This document shows, one piece after another, positions 1-7,209 of a DNA stretch of 10,000 nt. The position numbers and the translations under genes were made by a program. Position 1 is the stretch's first letter. Each line of letters opens with the position of its first letter. Source of the stretch: Candidatus Hydrogenedens sp. (GTDB taxonomy: Bacteria; Hydrogenedentota; Hydrogenedentia; Hydrogenedentales; Hydrogenedentaceae); NCBI GenBank assembly GCA_020216745.1, contig JAIWNQ010000066.1:1-10000 (forward strand), in the 5' to 3' direction. The notes beneath the pieces were generated by a model. It saw nothing but the letters and a program-made list of their open reading frames with translations, did no database searches and was not told where the DNA came from.

Positions 1-1029
1 CGGTTAAAATCCATAATTCATGTTGTATGTGTCATTTTAGTTGTTCATTTTATAGGCTGGCTATTATTACTCAATACATCCATTAAAGAAGGAACTACCC
101 GGGTAGCAATTATTCAGCCTAATTTTCCGCAAGAGATGAAATTTGACCCGATATGGTATCGGGATATGGTGGAATGGGCAGTACAATATTCAAACACATT
201 ATTAAAGAATCAGAAGGTAGATATTGTTTTTTGGCCTGAGGCATTAGTAATGACGGACTATTCTACACCTGGGATATTAGATCTATTACAGGACTTTGCA
301 CAAAAGCAGTCCGTTCATCTAATAACTGGAACAACACGTTTGGATGAAGAAGGTGGTGATTATAACTCGTGTGTGTGGATAAATCCAGAGGGGAATGTCA
401 TGGATTATTATGATAAGGTTCACTTAGCACCTTTTGGTGAGTATTTACCTCTTGCTCAGTTTTTGCCTTTTTTACGAAATATTTTGCCTTATGATGTAAG
501 TTCGGGAAAGGAGCAAAAAATATTCTCAATCAATGAGCATAATAAAATTGGGCCTTTGATATGTTTCGAGGTCCTTTTTTCAAATATGGCACATCACTTA
601 CAAAAAAATGGGGCAACTGCCTTAGTCGTTTTAACCAATCTATCATGGTTTGGCGGGACAAATGCTTTACCGCAGGAGTTAGAAATATGCCGTATGCGTG
701 CCATCGAAACCCGTCTACCTGTGATTCACTGTACCAACACGGGTATCTCAGGTATATTTGACCCACATGGCAAATTTTATGCGGCTCATGTTCTCATCGG
801 TAGGGATAAAACCTATTTATTCGAACCAATATTAAACAACCCAGGAATTAGTGTAAGAGCCCGGTTAGGCGGTATTTTTACACTTCCCTGTCCCTCTGAA
901 AGAATATCTTCATTTTTAAATCCTGATTATGTTTCTATGATGGTTGGAATCTTAGGGATACTCTTTTTGCTCATTGATACATTTATTCGTAATAGGAATA
1001 AAGGGGGAACCACAACTTATGTCTCCTGA
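1..1029 (+). CDS. lnt: Apolipoprotein N-acyltransferase, C-terminal part (5' end outside window)
   Basis: This is an inner-membrane enzyme that transfers an acyl chain from a phospholipid to the N-terminal cysteine of apolipoproteins, the last step of lipoprotein maturation in diderms. The frame is open from base 1, so the N-terminal membrane domain is missing. The visible part begins with a transmembrane segment (window codons 6-25) and then the nitrilase-like periplasmic domain starting at VAIIQPN. The catalytic triad of the family can be read: Glu in WPEA (codon 80), Lys in YDKVHLAPFGEYLP (codon 139) and Cys in ICFE (codon 188). TNLSWFG and the ARMRAIE-like RMRAIE stretch also match. A final hydrophobic helix (about 934-984) closes the protein, as expected for Lnt. 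The 3' end overlaps murJ by 11 bases. Identification is by family motifs; the first ATG in the frame (136) lies inside the domain and is not the true start. Confidence 0.93.
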   Translation, partial: RLKSIIHVVCVILVVHFIGWLLLLNTSIKEGTTRVAIIQPNFPQEMKFDPIWYRDMVEWAVQYSNTLLKNQKVDIVFWPEALVMTDYSTPGILDLLQDFAQKQSVHLITGTTRLDEEGGDYNSCVWINPEGNVMDYYDKVHLAPFGEYLPLAQFLPFLRNILPYDVSSGKEQKIFSINEHNKIGPLICFEVLFSNMAHHLQKNGATALVVLTNLSWFGGTNALPQELEICRMRAIETRLPVIHCTNTGISGIFDPHGKFYAAHVLIGRDKTYLFEPILNNPGISVRARLGGIFTLPCPSERISSFLNPDYVSMMVGILGILFLLIDTFIRNRNKGGTTTYVS

Positions 1030-2608
1030 AACTCATGAAAAAGCGACTATCTCACGGTGGAAATATGCTCTTATTTTCGCAGTAGGGACGCTATTCAGTC
1101 GCTTATTGGGGCTTGTTCGGGATATATTAATGGGGTGGTATGTGCCTGATTTTTCCCGTGATACTTTCCTATTTGCTTTTCGGCTACCAAATACCTTTAG
1201 GGATCTCCTTGGTGAGGGTGCGGTTAATGCTTCATTTGTTCCTGTTCTTTCTGAGTATAAAGAAAAAGGCGGGATAGAAGAGATGCGGAAATTGACGAAC
1301 TCTCTTTTTTCGACTATGTTTGTGATATTAATTGTTGTATCAGTTTTTGGTGTTCTGTTTATGCCATTCATTCCTAATATAATAGACACGCTTCATACTA
1401 TTACTAAAGAAACTCCGAAAACAGAGGAACAACTAAATCTTGCAGTATTAATACTTCAGTGGTGCTTTCCATATTTGTTCTGGATAGGAATTGCGGTGTT
1501 TATGATGGCACCATTGTTTATATTGGGGGATTATAAGACACCAGGGATGGCACCCGCTTTACTTAATATTTCACTTATTATTTGTATCTTTATCCCTTAT
1601 TTTTTACAAATTGATATTATCTGGTCGTTAGTTATAGGTCTTTGGTTAGGAGGTATTTTACAGGCAGTTGTTTTATTTTTAGCGATATGGAAAAGGTTAA
1701 GAGCTCCTACTTTTACAAAAAACTGGTATAATGAAGGAGTTCGAAAGGCATTTTTATTATTACTCCCTGTTATTTTTGGTCAGGCGGCTGGAGAAATAAA
1801 TAAACTTGTAGATAGTTTTTTTTCTTATTCCCTTCCTGAAGGAACGGTATCTGCTTTGTTTTATGCAAATCGACTTATTCAATTGCCACTTGCAATATTT
1901 GGCACAGCCATATCTGTATCCATATTGCCTGAATTATCCAAGTATTTTGCTAACAAAGAGATATATAAGATAAAACAGGCGTTAAGGGAGGGGACATTAC
2001 AAACCTTATTTATGATATTACCTACTATGGTAATTTTGATATTACTAAGTAAACCAACTGTAAAACTGCTATTTGAAAGGGGTCATTTTGGTGCAGAATT
2101 AACAGAGAAAACAGCACATGCTATTATAATTTATTCTATTGGCGTGATTGGGTTTTCAGGGGTAAAGGTTTTAATTCAGGGGTTTTATGCTATGAATAAT
2201 ACAAGTATACCTGTTATTATCTCATCAATAAGTATGATTTTAAACATCATTTTAAATATTATTCTTGTAGGACCATTAGGCTATATAGGATTGGTTTTAT
2301 CAACCGCTATTTCATTCTGGGTTAATTTTTTATCACTCTTTGTAATTCTCAGTTTTAGGTTGGGTAATTTAGTTAACAAAGAATATTTATTGAATATCAT
2401 GAAATATGTGATTTCCATTTTTTTTATTATAGGTATATTTTTTATAATAAACATGCTTGTGAATCTAAATAGTATAAGTGGGACTCTAAAACTTGGGCTA
2501 TATGTTTTTTTTATGGGTTCTACTTGTTTCACATTGTATCTTTTTATTGCATGGTTATTAGGTATCAAGGAAATAAACCAAGTTTTATATCTCGTCCTTA
2601 AAAAATAA
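1019..2608 (+). CDS. murJ: MurJ lipid II flippase (MVF/MOP family)
   Basis: The product is a polytopic inner-membrane protein that flips lipid II, the peptidoglycan precursor, to the outer face. It has 529 residues, the usual size, with many hydrophobic segments consistent with 14 helices. Family signatures are present: SRLLGLVRD (residues 27-35), Asp48 in the SRDTF stretch, RLPNTFRDLLGEGAVNASFVPVL (55-77; equivalent of the KLPN...EGAF.QAFVP block) and YANRLIQLP (282-290), whose Arg285 matches the essential central-cavity arginine of the E. coli protein. The ATG at 1019 was chosen because it begins the MurJ-like N-terminus and follows a GGGGG purine stretch at 1003-1007; a TTG at 974 would add 15 residues buried in lnt. 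The start overlaps the lnt stop by 11 bases, suggesting translational coupling. An 8-T run at 1816-1823 lies in the frame. Confidence 0.95.
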   Translation: MSPETHEKATISRWKYALIFAVGTLFSRLLGLVRDILMGWYVPDFSRDTFLFAFRLPNTFRDLLGEGAVNASFVPVLSEYKEKGGIEEMRKLTNSLFSTMFVILIVVSVFGVLFMPFIPNIIDTLHTITKETPKTEEQLNLAVLILQWCFPYLFWIGIAVFMMAPLFILGDYKTPGMAPALLNISLIICIFIPYFLQIDIIWSLVIGLWLGGILQAVVLFLAIWKRLRAPTFTKNWYNEGVRKAFLLLLPVIFGQAAGEINKLVDSFFSYSLPEGTVSALFYANRLIQLPLAIFGTAISVSILPELSKYFANKEIYKIKQALREGTLQTLFMILPTMVILILLSKPTVKLLFERGHFGAELTEKTAHAIIIYSIGVIGFSGVKVLIQGFYAMNNTSIPVIISSISMILNIILNIILVGPLGYIGLVLSTAISFWVNFLSLFVILSFRLGNLVNKEYLLNIMKYVISIFFIIGIFFIINMLVNLNSISGTLKLGLYVFFMGSTCFTLYLFIAWLLGIKEINQVLYLVLKK

Positions 2609-2640
2609 TTTGGTTTGGACAGCATTTAATTATTAAATTT

Positions 2641-2649
2641 TGATATAAT
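2641..2649 (+). promoter_or_regulatory. Extended -10 promoter element for gltA
   Basis: The sequence TGATATAAT is a perfect TG-N-TATAAT extended -10 box, 49 bases before the gltA start codon and in the short gap after murJ. No good -35 hexamer stands at 16-18 bases; TTGGAC at 2615-2620 is 23 bases away, too far for normal sigma-70 spacing. An extended -10 can work without a -35. The same motif type occurs before tadA and before the DUF151 gene, which adds weight. Function is inferred. Confidence 0.55.
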
Positions 2650-2698
2650 TTTCTGCTAATTTTTAGTAACCTTGAAATAAAAAAAGAAAGGTATAGAT

Positions 2699-3961
2699 AT
2701 GACAGAAACATGCAAATTAATTTTAAGAGGTAATGAATATGAATTACCAGTATTTGAAGGAACTGAAAAAGAAATCGGCATTGATATTCGAAAGCTTCGT
2801 GAAACGACTGGTGCATTAACTTATGACCCAGGATATGGCAATACGGGTTCATGCAAAAGTGGGATAACATATATTGATGGAGAAAAAGGTATATTGCGGT
2901 ATCGTGGTTATCCCATTGAATCATTAGCGGGAAAATTCCCTTTTTCTCAGATTGCATACTTATTGATATATGGAGAATTGCCGACACCAGCACAGGCAAA
3001 AGAATGGAGAAGACAACTCACACTGAATAGTTTTATACATCAAGGGATGGTAAACTTTTTCTCTTTTTTTCCTGATAATGCACATCCGATGAGTATTTTA
3101 AGTTCTATGGTAGCGGCAATGCCTTCATTTTATCCTAATTATGAAAAAGAGGATATAAATAATATCATTGTCCGAATTATTGGTCAGGCAAAAACAATAG
3201 CGGCATTTTCATATAAAAAATCTATTGGCGAGCCGTATATATATCCACGAACAGACCATTCTTATTGTGCGAATTTTTTGCGAATGATGTTTGCGTCTCC
3301 TGCGGAAGATTATGTTGTACCCAAGGTGTTTGAGAAGGCACTCGATTTGTTGTTAATTTTGCATGTTGACCATGAACAAAATTGTAGTACATCAACAGTA
3401 AGGATGGTAGGAAGTTCGATGGCGAATCTATATGTAAGTGTTTCGGCTGGAATTAGTGCGTTATGGGGACGTTTACATGGGGGTGCTAATGAAGCGGTAT
3501 TGAATATGTTACAGATGATTTATAATGATGGAGCCAACTATAAAAAATATGTGGAATTAGCCAAAAAGAAGAACTCAGACTTCCGTTTAATGGGATTTGG
3601 GCATCGTGTTTACAAAAATTATGACCCACGTGCAAAACTGCTAAAAGGTGCGGTTGATTCTATTTTTTCAGAAATGGGGATTAATGATCCATTATTAGAG
3701 ATTGCTAAGAATTTAGAAGACGTTGCTTTAAATGATGCCTATTTTATTGAGAAAAAGTTGTATCCAAATATTGACTTTTACAGTGGTATTCTCTATCGTG
3801 CGATGGGTATCCCGACACAAATGTTTACTGTATTGTTTTCATTAGGAAGGATTCCAGGCTGGATTGCCCATTGGTTAGAGATGAGGAATGACCCAGATAC
3901 ACGGATTCATCGTCCAAGGCAGATATACACAGGACCTAATGAACGGCAACCGAATGTATGA
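2699..3961 (+). CDS. gltA: Citrate synthase, type II (GltA-like)
   Basis: The enzyme condenses acetyl-CoA and oxaloacetate to citrate, the entry step of the TCA cycle, in the cytoplasm. At 420 residues it is close to E. coli GltA and aligns over its full length, including the N-terminal beta-rich domain typical of the hexameric type II enzymes. Catalytic residues are His260 (LHGGANEA), His302 (FGHRVYKNYDPRA) and Asp359 (YPNIDFYSGI); the oxaloacetate-binding region LHVDHEQN (221-228) is present. The start has a good ribosome site (GAAAGG, 2686-2691, 7 bases before ATG). Oddities: the proline usually before the catalytic loop is Arg258 (WGRLHGG), and of the E. coli NADH-site residues Tyr145, Arg163 and Lys167 the third appears to be Gln163 here. 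It is preceded by its own promoter and ends 14 bases from the convergent anti-sigma gene. Confidence 0.97.
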   Translation: MTETCKLILRGNEYELPVFEGTEKEIGIDIRKLRETTGALTYDPGYGNTGSCKSGITYIDGEKGILRYRGYPIESLAGKFPFSQIAYLLIYGELPTPAQAKEWRRQLTLNSFIHQGMVNFFSFFPDNAHPMSILSSMVAAMPSFYPNYEKEDINNIIVRIIGQAKTIAAFSYKKSIGEPYIYPRTDHSYCANFLRMMFASPAEDYVVPKVFEKALDLLLILHVDHEQNCSTSTVRMVGSSMANLYVSVSAGISALWGRLHGGANEAVLNMLQMIYNDGANYKKYVELAKKKNSDFRLMGFGHRVYKNYDPRAKLLKGAVDSIFSEMGINDPLLEIAKNLEDVALNDAYFIEKKLYPNIDFYSGILYRAMGIPTQMFTVLFSLGRIPGWIAHWLEMRNDPDTRIHRPRQIYTGPNERQPNV

Positions 3962-3975
3962 TGTAGGTTATTATT

Positions 3976-5946
3976 CTATTGTTGATTTGTCGATTTTATC
4001 GTTACATTGCCGTTAGTGAGGTATGTATTTAAAACATCAAGAATTAGTGCTGGGTTATCGGTATCGAATAATTTATAGAAATTATTCAGAGCAAGGTTGT
4101 AATTGGTCATCATTTCGTTCAGTGTCTGGGTAAAATCGATAAGGGATTGGGTATCGGATAAGGTATTTGTCGAACTAAGTATCCGCAACATAGCATTTAC
4201 TGCTTTCTGAGCATATTCAAGTCCAGCCATTCTTTCTTGAATTAGTGTGGAGCTTGTATCTATTTTTACACCGAGATTTTTCAATGCTTCATAGATTAAC
4301 AAAGCGGTTTCGTAATCTCCTATATCCTCATAGTATTTACCGTAATCTAAGAGGGTTTGAACCATGTTTTCTAAATCTTGACTTTCTCGCAAACCCAACG
4401 ATGCGGAAGCGAGCAGTTTTGCCATTTCTGGGTCTACTCCTTTTGCTAATAGTGCTTCCATGTATGCTTTGGCTGTAATAGTGGAGTAAGAATTATAATT
4501 TGTGGCACTGTTGGCATCTGTAATGCAATTTATTGCTTTGTCGGGCAGTCCATTTTTCATATAAAGTTCTGCTTCTATAAAATGAGGAAGGGCATTTGAT
4601 GGGTCTAATTGACTCCACTCTGTTAAATGATTGTAAATATCATCGTTGGATACATTGTCAAGTTTCATCAGTGTTTGAACCATAGCGTAGCGGAGATATG
4701 CATCATTTGGGTTATTGTCTATTGCTGCTTGAAGGACGACACGTGCTTCATCTGGAGGTAGGAATTGAACCGCACCTAAAACTGCTTCTGGTGAAAGGCC
4801 TGATTGTTGAAGTAATTCTCTTGCTTCTTCTGGGGAAAGGGTTGCCCAGACCCCCATTCGCATTAGTTTTCCAGCGTTGGCTAATGCATTTTCTTTTAGT
4901 TGATTTGTCCAAACAGAGAGTGCACCTTCAACATAATTTTTCCTATGGGTAGACTTGCCATTGTCCATCTTAATGGCTATTTGTTTATTCTGGGAATTTG
5001 ATTCGGAGTCTATCTGATAGAATGGCTGGGTTGTTTTATAAGTATCATTACGTATTGTGTTATTTTCTTTAATATTTGAATTTGTAGCGGTGTCTATCTG
5101 ACGATTTGTTAAATCTTGATTTAAGGAAAAGTTTATAAAGACACCGAGTAATGTAAGTACGAGGACGGCGGCTATTGCCAAAGGAATAACATAGTTATAC
5201 GATGCATGTTTTGTGGCTGTTTTGTCTTTTGATTTTTCGTTTCTATTAGATGTGATGTTGGATTTTAGTTTGAATATTTTTGGTTTTTCTTTGTTTTTTG
5301 TTAAGTAGTCTTTTCCTTTAATTTTTTTTGCTACTTGAGCAGAGATATCAACGTCATTCAGTGCTGGTGTAATGGCTGAGGAAAGTTCAAAGAGTTCTTC
5401 TTCTAATTTTTCTATCGACTTTATTTTCTCTTCTTGCTTTTCTTTATAATGATTAATTTTTTCTAAAATAGACGGTAATAGGTCTGTATCTAATACTGGT
5501 GCTTCCCATGTGCTTCCTATGTTATTTAAAGATTGGTGGATTTGGCATATTTGTTCAATTTCATCTCTTAATAGTAAGGAATGTTCTAATTTTAGTTCAC
5601 ACCTATACCGTGAGACATCATTGACTTCTTCTTCGATGTATAAATTCCATTCTACAAATTCTGGAATTACGTCTTCTTTGTCAATAGCATTGCGAATAAC
5701 TTGTTCCCCATTTTTAACTTTAGATATTTCTGTAAATATTGTTTCTTTAATATCTATTTTTGGTAAGGTTTTTTGTAAATTTTCACCTATGGTTATCAAA
5801 TTATTTTGCATTTCTTTTATTTTTTCGACGAAATTTTTGCATTCGGCACACTTATCGATATGCTCAGAATAAAATATCTCATTTATCTCTTCTGATATTA
5901 TTCCGTAGTATAATTGTTCTCTATATTTTTCACAATCGTTATTCAT
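3976..5946 (-). CDS. Transmembrane zinc-finger (ZAS/zf-HC2) anti-sigma factor with extracytoplasmic TPR region
   Basis: This is the probable anti-sigma factor of the ECF sigma gene just upstream; it would hold the sigma factor at the membrane until a signal arrives. Counting from the ATG at 5946 (656 residues): residues 1-74 hold a zinc-binding anti-sigma module with Cys5, then the H-x3-C-x2-C motif His29, Cys33, Cys36; 75-209 look like decayed repeats of this module; 210-250 is a Lys-rich linker; 251-274 is a single membrane helix, with positive residues on the inner side; then a polar linker of about 65 residues; 339-559 is an alpha-helical TPR-like solenoid, clearest at about 452-478 and 524-559 (LLDYGKYYEDIGDYETALLIYEAL split across two helices). 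The C-terminal part should face the periplasm. The start at 5946 overlaps the sigma stop by 8 bases and has GGAAAG 6 bases upstream; ATG 5964 would add six residues. No known sensor domain is recognised. Confidence 0.82.
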   Translation of the reverse strand: MNNDCEKYREQLYYGIISEEINEIFYSEHIDKCAECKNFVEKIKEMQNNLITIGENLQKTLPKIDIKETIFTEISKVKNGEQVIRNAIDKEDVIPEFVEWNLYIEEEVNDVSRYRCELKLEHSLLLRDEIEQICQIHQSLNNIGSTWEAPVLDTDLLPSILEKINHYKEKQEEKIKSIEKLEEELFELSSAITPALNDVDISAQVAKKIKGKDYLTKNKEKPKIFKLKSNITSNRNEKSKDKTATKHASYNYVIPLAIAAVLVLTLLGVFINFSLNQDLTNRQIDTATNSNIKENNTIRNDTYKTTQPFYQIDSESNSQNKQIAIKMDNGKSTHRKNYVEGALSVWTNQLKENALANAGKLMRMGVWATLSPEEARELLQQSGLSPEAVLGAVQFLPPDEARVVLQAAIDNNPNDAYLRYAMVQTLMKLDNVSNDDIYNHLTEWSQLDPSNALPHFIEAELYMKNGLPDKAINCITDANSATNYNSYSTITAKAYMEALLAKGVDPEMAKLLASASLGLRESQDLENMVQTLLDYGKYYEDIGDYETALLIYEALKNLGVKIDTSSTLIQERMAGLEYAQKAVNAMLRILSSTNTLSDTQSLIDFTQTLNEMMTNYNLALNNFYKLFDTDNPALILDVLNTYLTNGNVTIKSTNQQ

Positions 5947-6580
5947 CGAAATCTTTCCGCTCATCTAACCTATCTTTTAAGTATTTCAATATTCTGTGAA
6001 GTTTTGTTCGAACGGCACCTTCGGTAGTATCAAGGATTTCGGCAATATCTCTCGCATGCATTTTTTCAAAATAGCGAAGTACGATAACTTCACGAGCATC
6101 TTCAGGTAGTTTGTTTAATTCATCCCAAAGTATTTTTTGGCGTTCTTCTATGACAAGTTTTTCAAAGGGTGTAAGGGATTTTTGGTTTTCGAAGCCTTGC
6201 TTCGTTGGTTCACTTTGCTCATAATTTTGGTTTTCGATATAACTATCGAATGTTTCAAAATGTATTAACTTTTGTCTTTTTAATTCGTTCAGGCATAGGT
6301 TTCGGGCGATACATAATAACCATGGTTTAAGTCTTTTTTCGGAGTTGTATCGGTCACGTGCGATATAAAGACGAAGGAAAACTTCTTGCACGGCGTCTTT
6401 TGCCATTTCTATATCTCTCAAATAATGGTAACAAAAACGAAATACTTCATTTTGGTATCTTTGAACTAATTCAATGAGTGCGGTTTCTTCTCCATGAGCA
6501 AGTAGGGTCATTAATGCTTCATCTGAGTAAGAAGAACGTGGTGTTTTATCACCATCCATAAATTGTAGTGAGTTGTTCAT
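5939..6580 (-). CDS. ECF-family RNA polymerase sigma factor (sigma-70 family, RpoE-like)
   Basis: This is an alternative sigma factor of the extracytoplasmic-function type, 213 residues, directing RNA polymerase to a stress or envelope regulon. Sigma-2 spans about residues 19-103, with the core-binding and -10-recognition helices in RDIEMAKDAVQEVFLRLY and KPWLLCIARNLCLNELKR. A linker of about 40 polar residues (104-145) follows. Sigma-4 spans about 150-205, with the helix-turn-helix around DIAEILDTTEGAVRTKLHR (178-196). No sigma-3 is present, as is normal for the group. The ATG at 6580 has AGGGA at 6585-6589. Its stop overlaps the start of the zinc-finger membrane protein, the classical sigma/anti-sigma arrangement. 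I cannot name the ECF subgroup or its target promoters. A -10-like box and a direct repeat lie in front of it. Confidence 0.93.
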   Translation of the reverse strand: MNNSLQFMDGDKTPRSSYSDEALMTLLAHGEETALIELVQRYQNEVFRFCYHYLRDIEMAKDAVQEVFLRLYIARDRYNSEKRLKPWLLCIARNLCLNELKRQKLIHFETFDSYIENQNYEQSEPTKQGFENQKSLTPFEKLVIEERQKILWDELNKLPEDAREVIVLRYFEKMHARDIAEILDTTEGAVRTKLHRILKYLKDRLDERKDFDE

Positions 6581-6591
6581 ACTATTCCCTA

Positions 6592-6641
6592 TTAAATTTC
6601 ACTTTTATTGGTAATTATATATACATTTAAGTTTCACTTTT
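6592..6641. repeat. 15-bp direct repeat pair upstream of the ECF sigma gene
   Basis: TTAAATTTCACTTTT (6592-6606) and TTAAGTTTCACTTTT (6627-6641), read on the plus strand, match at 14 of 15 positions and start 35 bases apart. On the sigma gene's strand they read AAAAGTGAAA(C/T)TTAA, one copy on each side of a TATAAT box. A regulatory site is likely by position; whether it is bound by the sigma factor itself or another protein is not visible. Confidence 0.5.
6614..6619 (-). promoter_or_regulatory. -10-like box before the ECF sigma gene
   Basis: TATAAT on the minus strand lies 33 bases before the sigma start codon, between the two direct repeats. No recognisable -35 hexamer stands at standard spacing, and the surroundings are AT-rich, so a chance match is possible. 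If real, it makes sigma and anti-sigma a transcription unit separable from the two genes upstream. Confidence 0.35.
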
Positions 6642-6656
6642 GTTACTATAAATTCT

Positions 6657-7208
6657 TTACAAAACTCTTTCGAATTCAAGTATGGTCTTTTCGACGGGGA
6701 TAATACTTTTTATATTTTTGTTTTCAACCAGTTCATCAATATCTTTTAGGTATTGATAGAAATCTTGATAAATGACTTTTTTAAGGGCATTGTCGTTGGG
6801 AAACTGTAGCATGTTTTGTATGCGTTCACAGAGATGTATAAATTTTTTGTATAGATTGTTTATCTGTGGGGGGGCATTTTTGTACGTTTTTATTTTTTGA
6901 AGCACATTTTCTCTAATTTTATAGATTAGGGGGGAAAAAGTGTTATTTATCCATGCTTGTTGTATTTCGAAGGGAGTATTCTCTTTGTCTTCTGTTTTTA
7001 TGTGGTACTCTAATAGTAATTTTGAAAGTATCAAGGTTGAAACCCAAACTTCTCTTATTGCATTTAGGTCTTTTTCAGGGATTGTCAAATGAGGCACATA
7101 TTTTGTGATGAGGAAGTAAGTGGCTCTATAACCGACGAAAAGACTTATAACAAGGGATAATAAGGTAATGATTATAATTAGTAATAAACGTTTGTTAAGA
7201 TTTATCAT
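6657..7208 (-). CDS. Membrane-anchored helical protein of unknown function
   Basis: I do not recognise this 183-residue protein. Residues 8-34 form one strong hydrophobic segment after a short basic start (MINLNKR), so it is either an N-in membrane anchor or an uncleaved signal. The remainder (35-183) is polar, rich in Lys, Asn, Ile and Glu and predicted helical by eye, probably facing the periplasm. There is one cysteine (Cys127) and no enzyme motif. The ATG is one base beyond the stop of the SprT-like gene with no strong ribosome site close by (AGAGG lies about 14 bases upstream), so coupled translation with that gene is likely. Two G-runs on the plus strand (7 G at 6868-6874, 6 G at 6929-6934) lie within the frame. 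Codon use is AT-rich like that of the SprT-like neighbour. Confidence 0.7.
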   Translation of the reverse strand: MINLNKRLLLIIIITLLSLVISLFVGYRATYFLITKYVPHLTIPEKDLNAIREVWVSTLILSKLLLEYHIKTEDKENTPFEIQQAWINNTFSPLIYKIRENVLQKIKTYKNAPPQINNLYKKFIHLCERIQNMLQFPNDNALKKVIYQDFYQYLKDIDELVENKNIKSIIPVEKTILEFERVL

Positions 7209-7209
7209 T

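Noticed and set aside
974..1018. TTG at 974 as the murJ start
   Set aside because: It would add 15 residues with no similarity to the MurJ N-terminus and increase the overlap with lnt; ATG 1019 has a G-rich ribosome site and fits the family.
1033..1389. Open frame of 118 codons on the minus strand inside murJ
   Set aside because: It lies opposite conserved murJ codons, has no ribosome site or family motif, and its composition is that of a complementary-strand frame.
2615..2620. TTGGAC as a -35 box for gltA
   Set aside because: Spacing to the TATAAT is 23 bases, outside the usual 16-19; the extended -10 explains the promoter better.
2598..2999. Open frame of 133 codons on the minus strand over the gltA promoter and start
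   Set aside because: It is opposite conserved citrate synthase codons and reads as a His/Leu/Phe-rich mirror product without any recognised domain.
3942..4014. Inverted repeat AACGGCAA (3942-3949) and TTGCCGTT (4007-4014) across the gltA/anti-sigma junction
   Set aside because: Only 8 bp with a loop of 57 bases, no extension on either side, and both arms lie in coding codons; chance is likely and it is not a terminator.
5322..5329. Run of eight T on the plus strand in the anti-sigma gene as a slippage switch
   Set aside because: It encodes ordinary Lys codons in a Lys-rich linker; similar runs (for example in murJ at 1816-1823) are expected in AT-rich DNA.
5510..5872. Plus-strand open frame of 120 codons inside the anti-sigma gene
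   Set aside because: It is Ser/Phe-rich mirror coding opposite the zinc-finger and linker region, with no motif or ribosome site.
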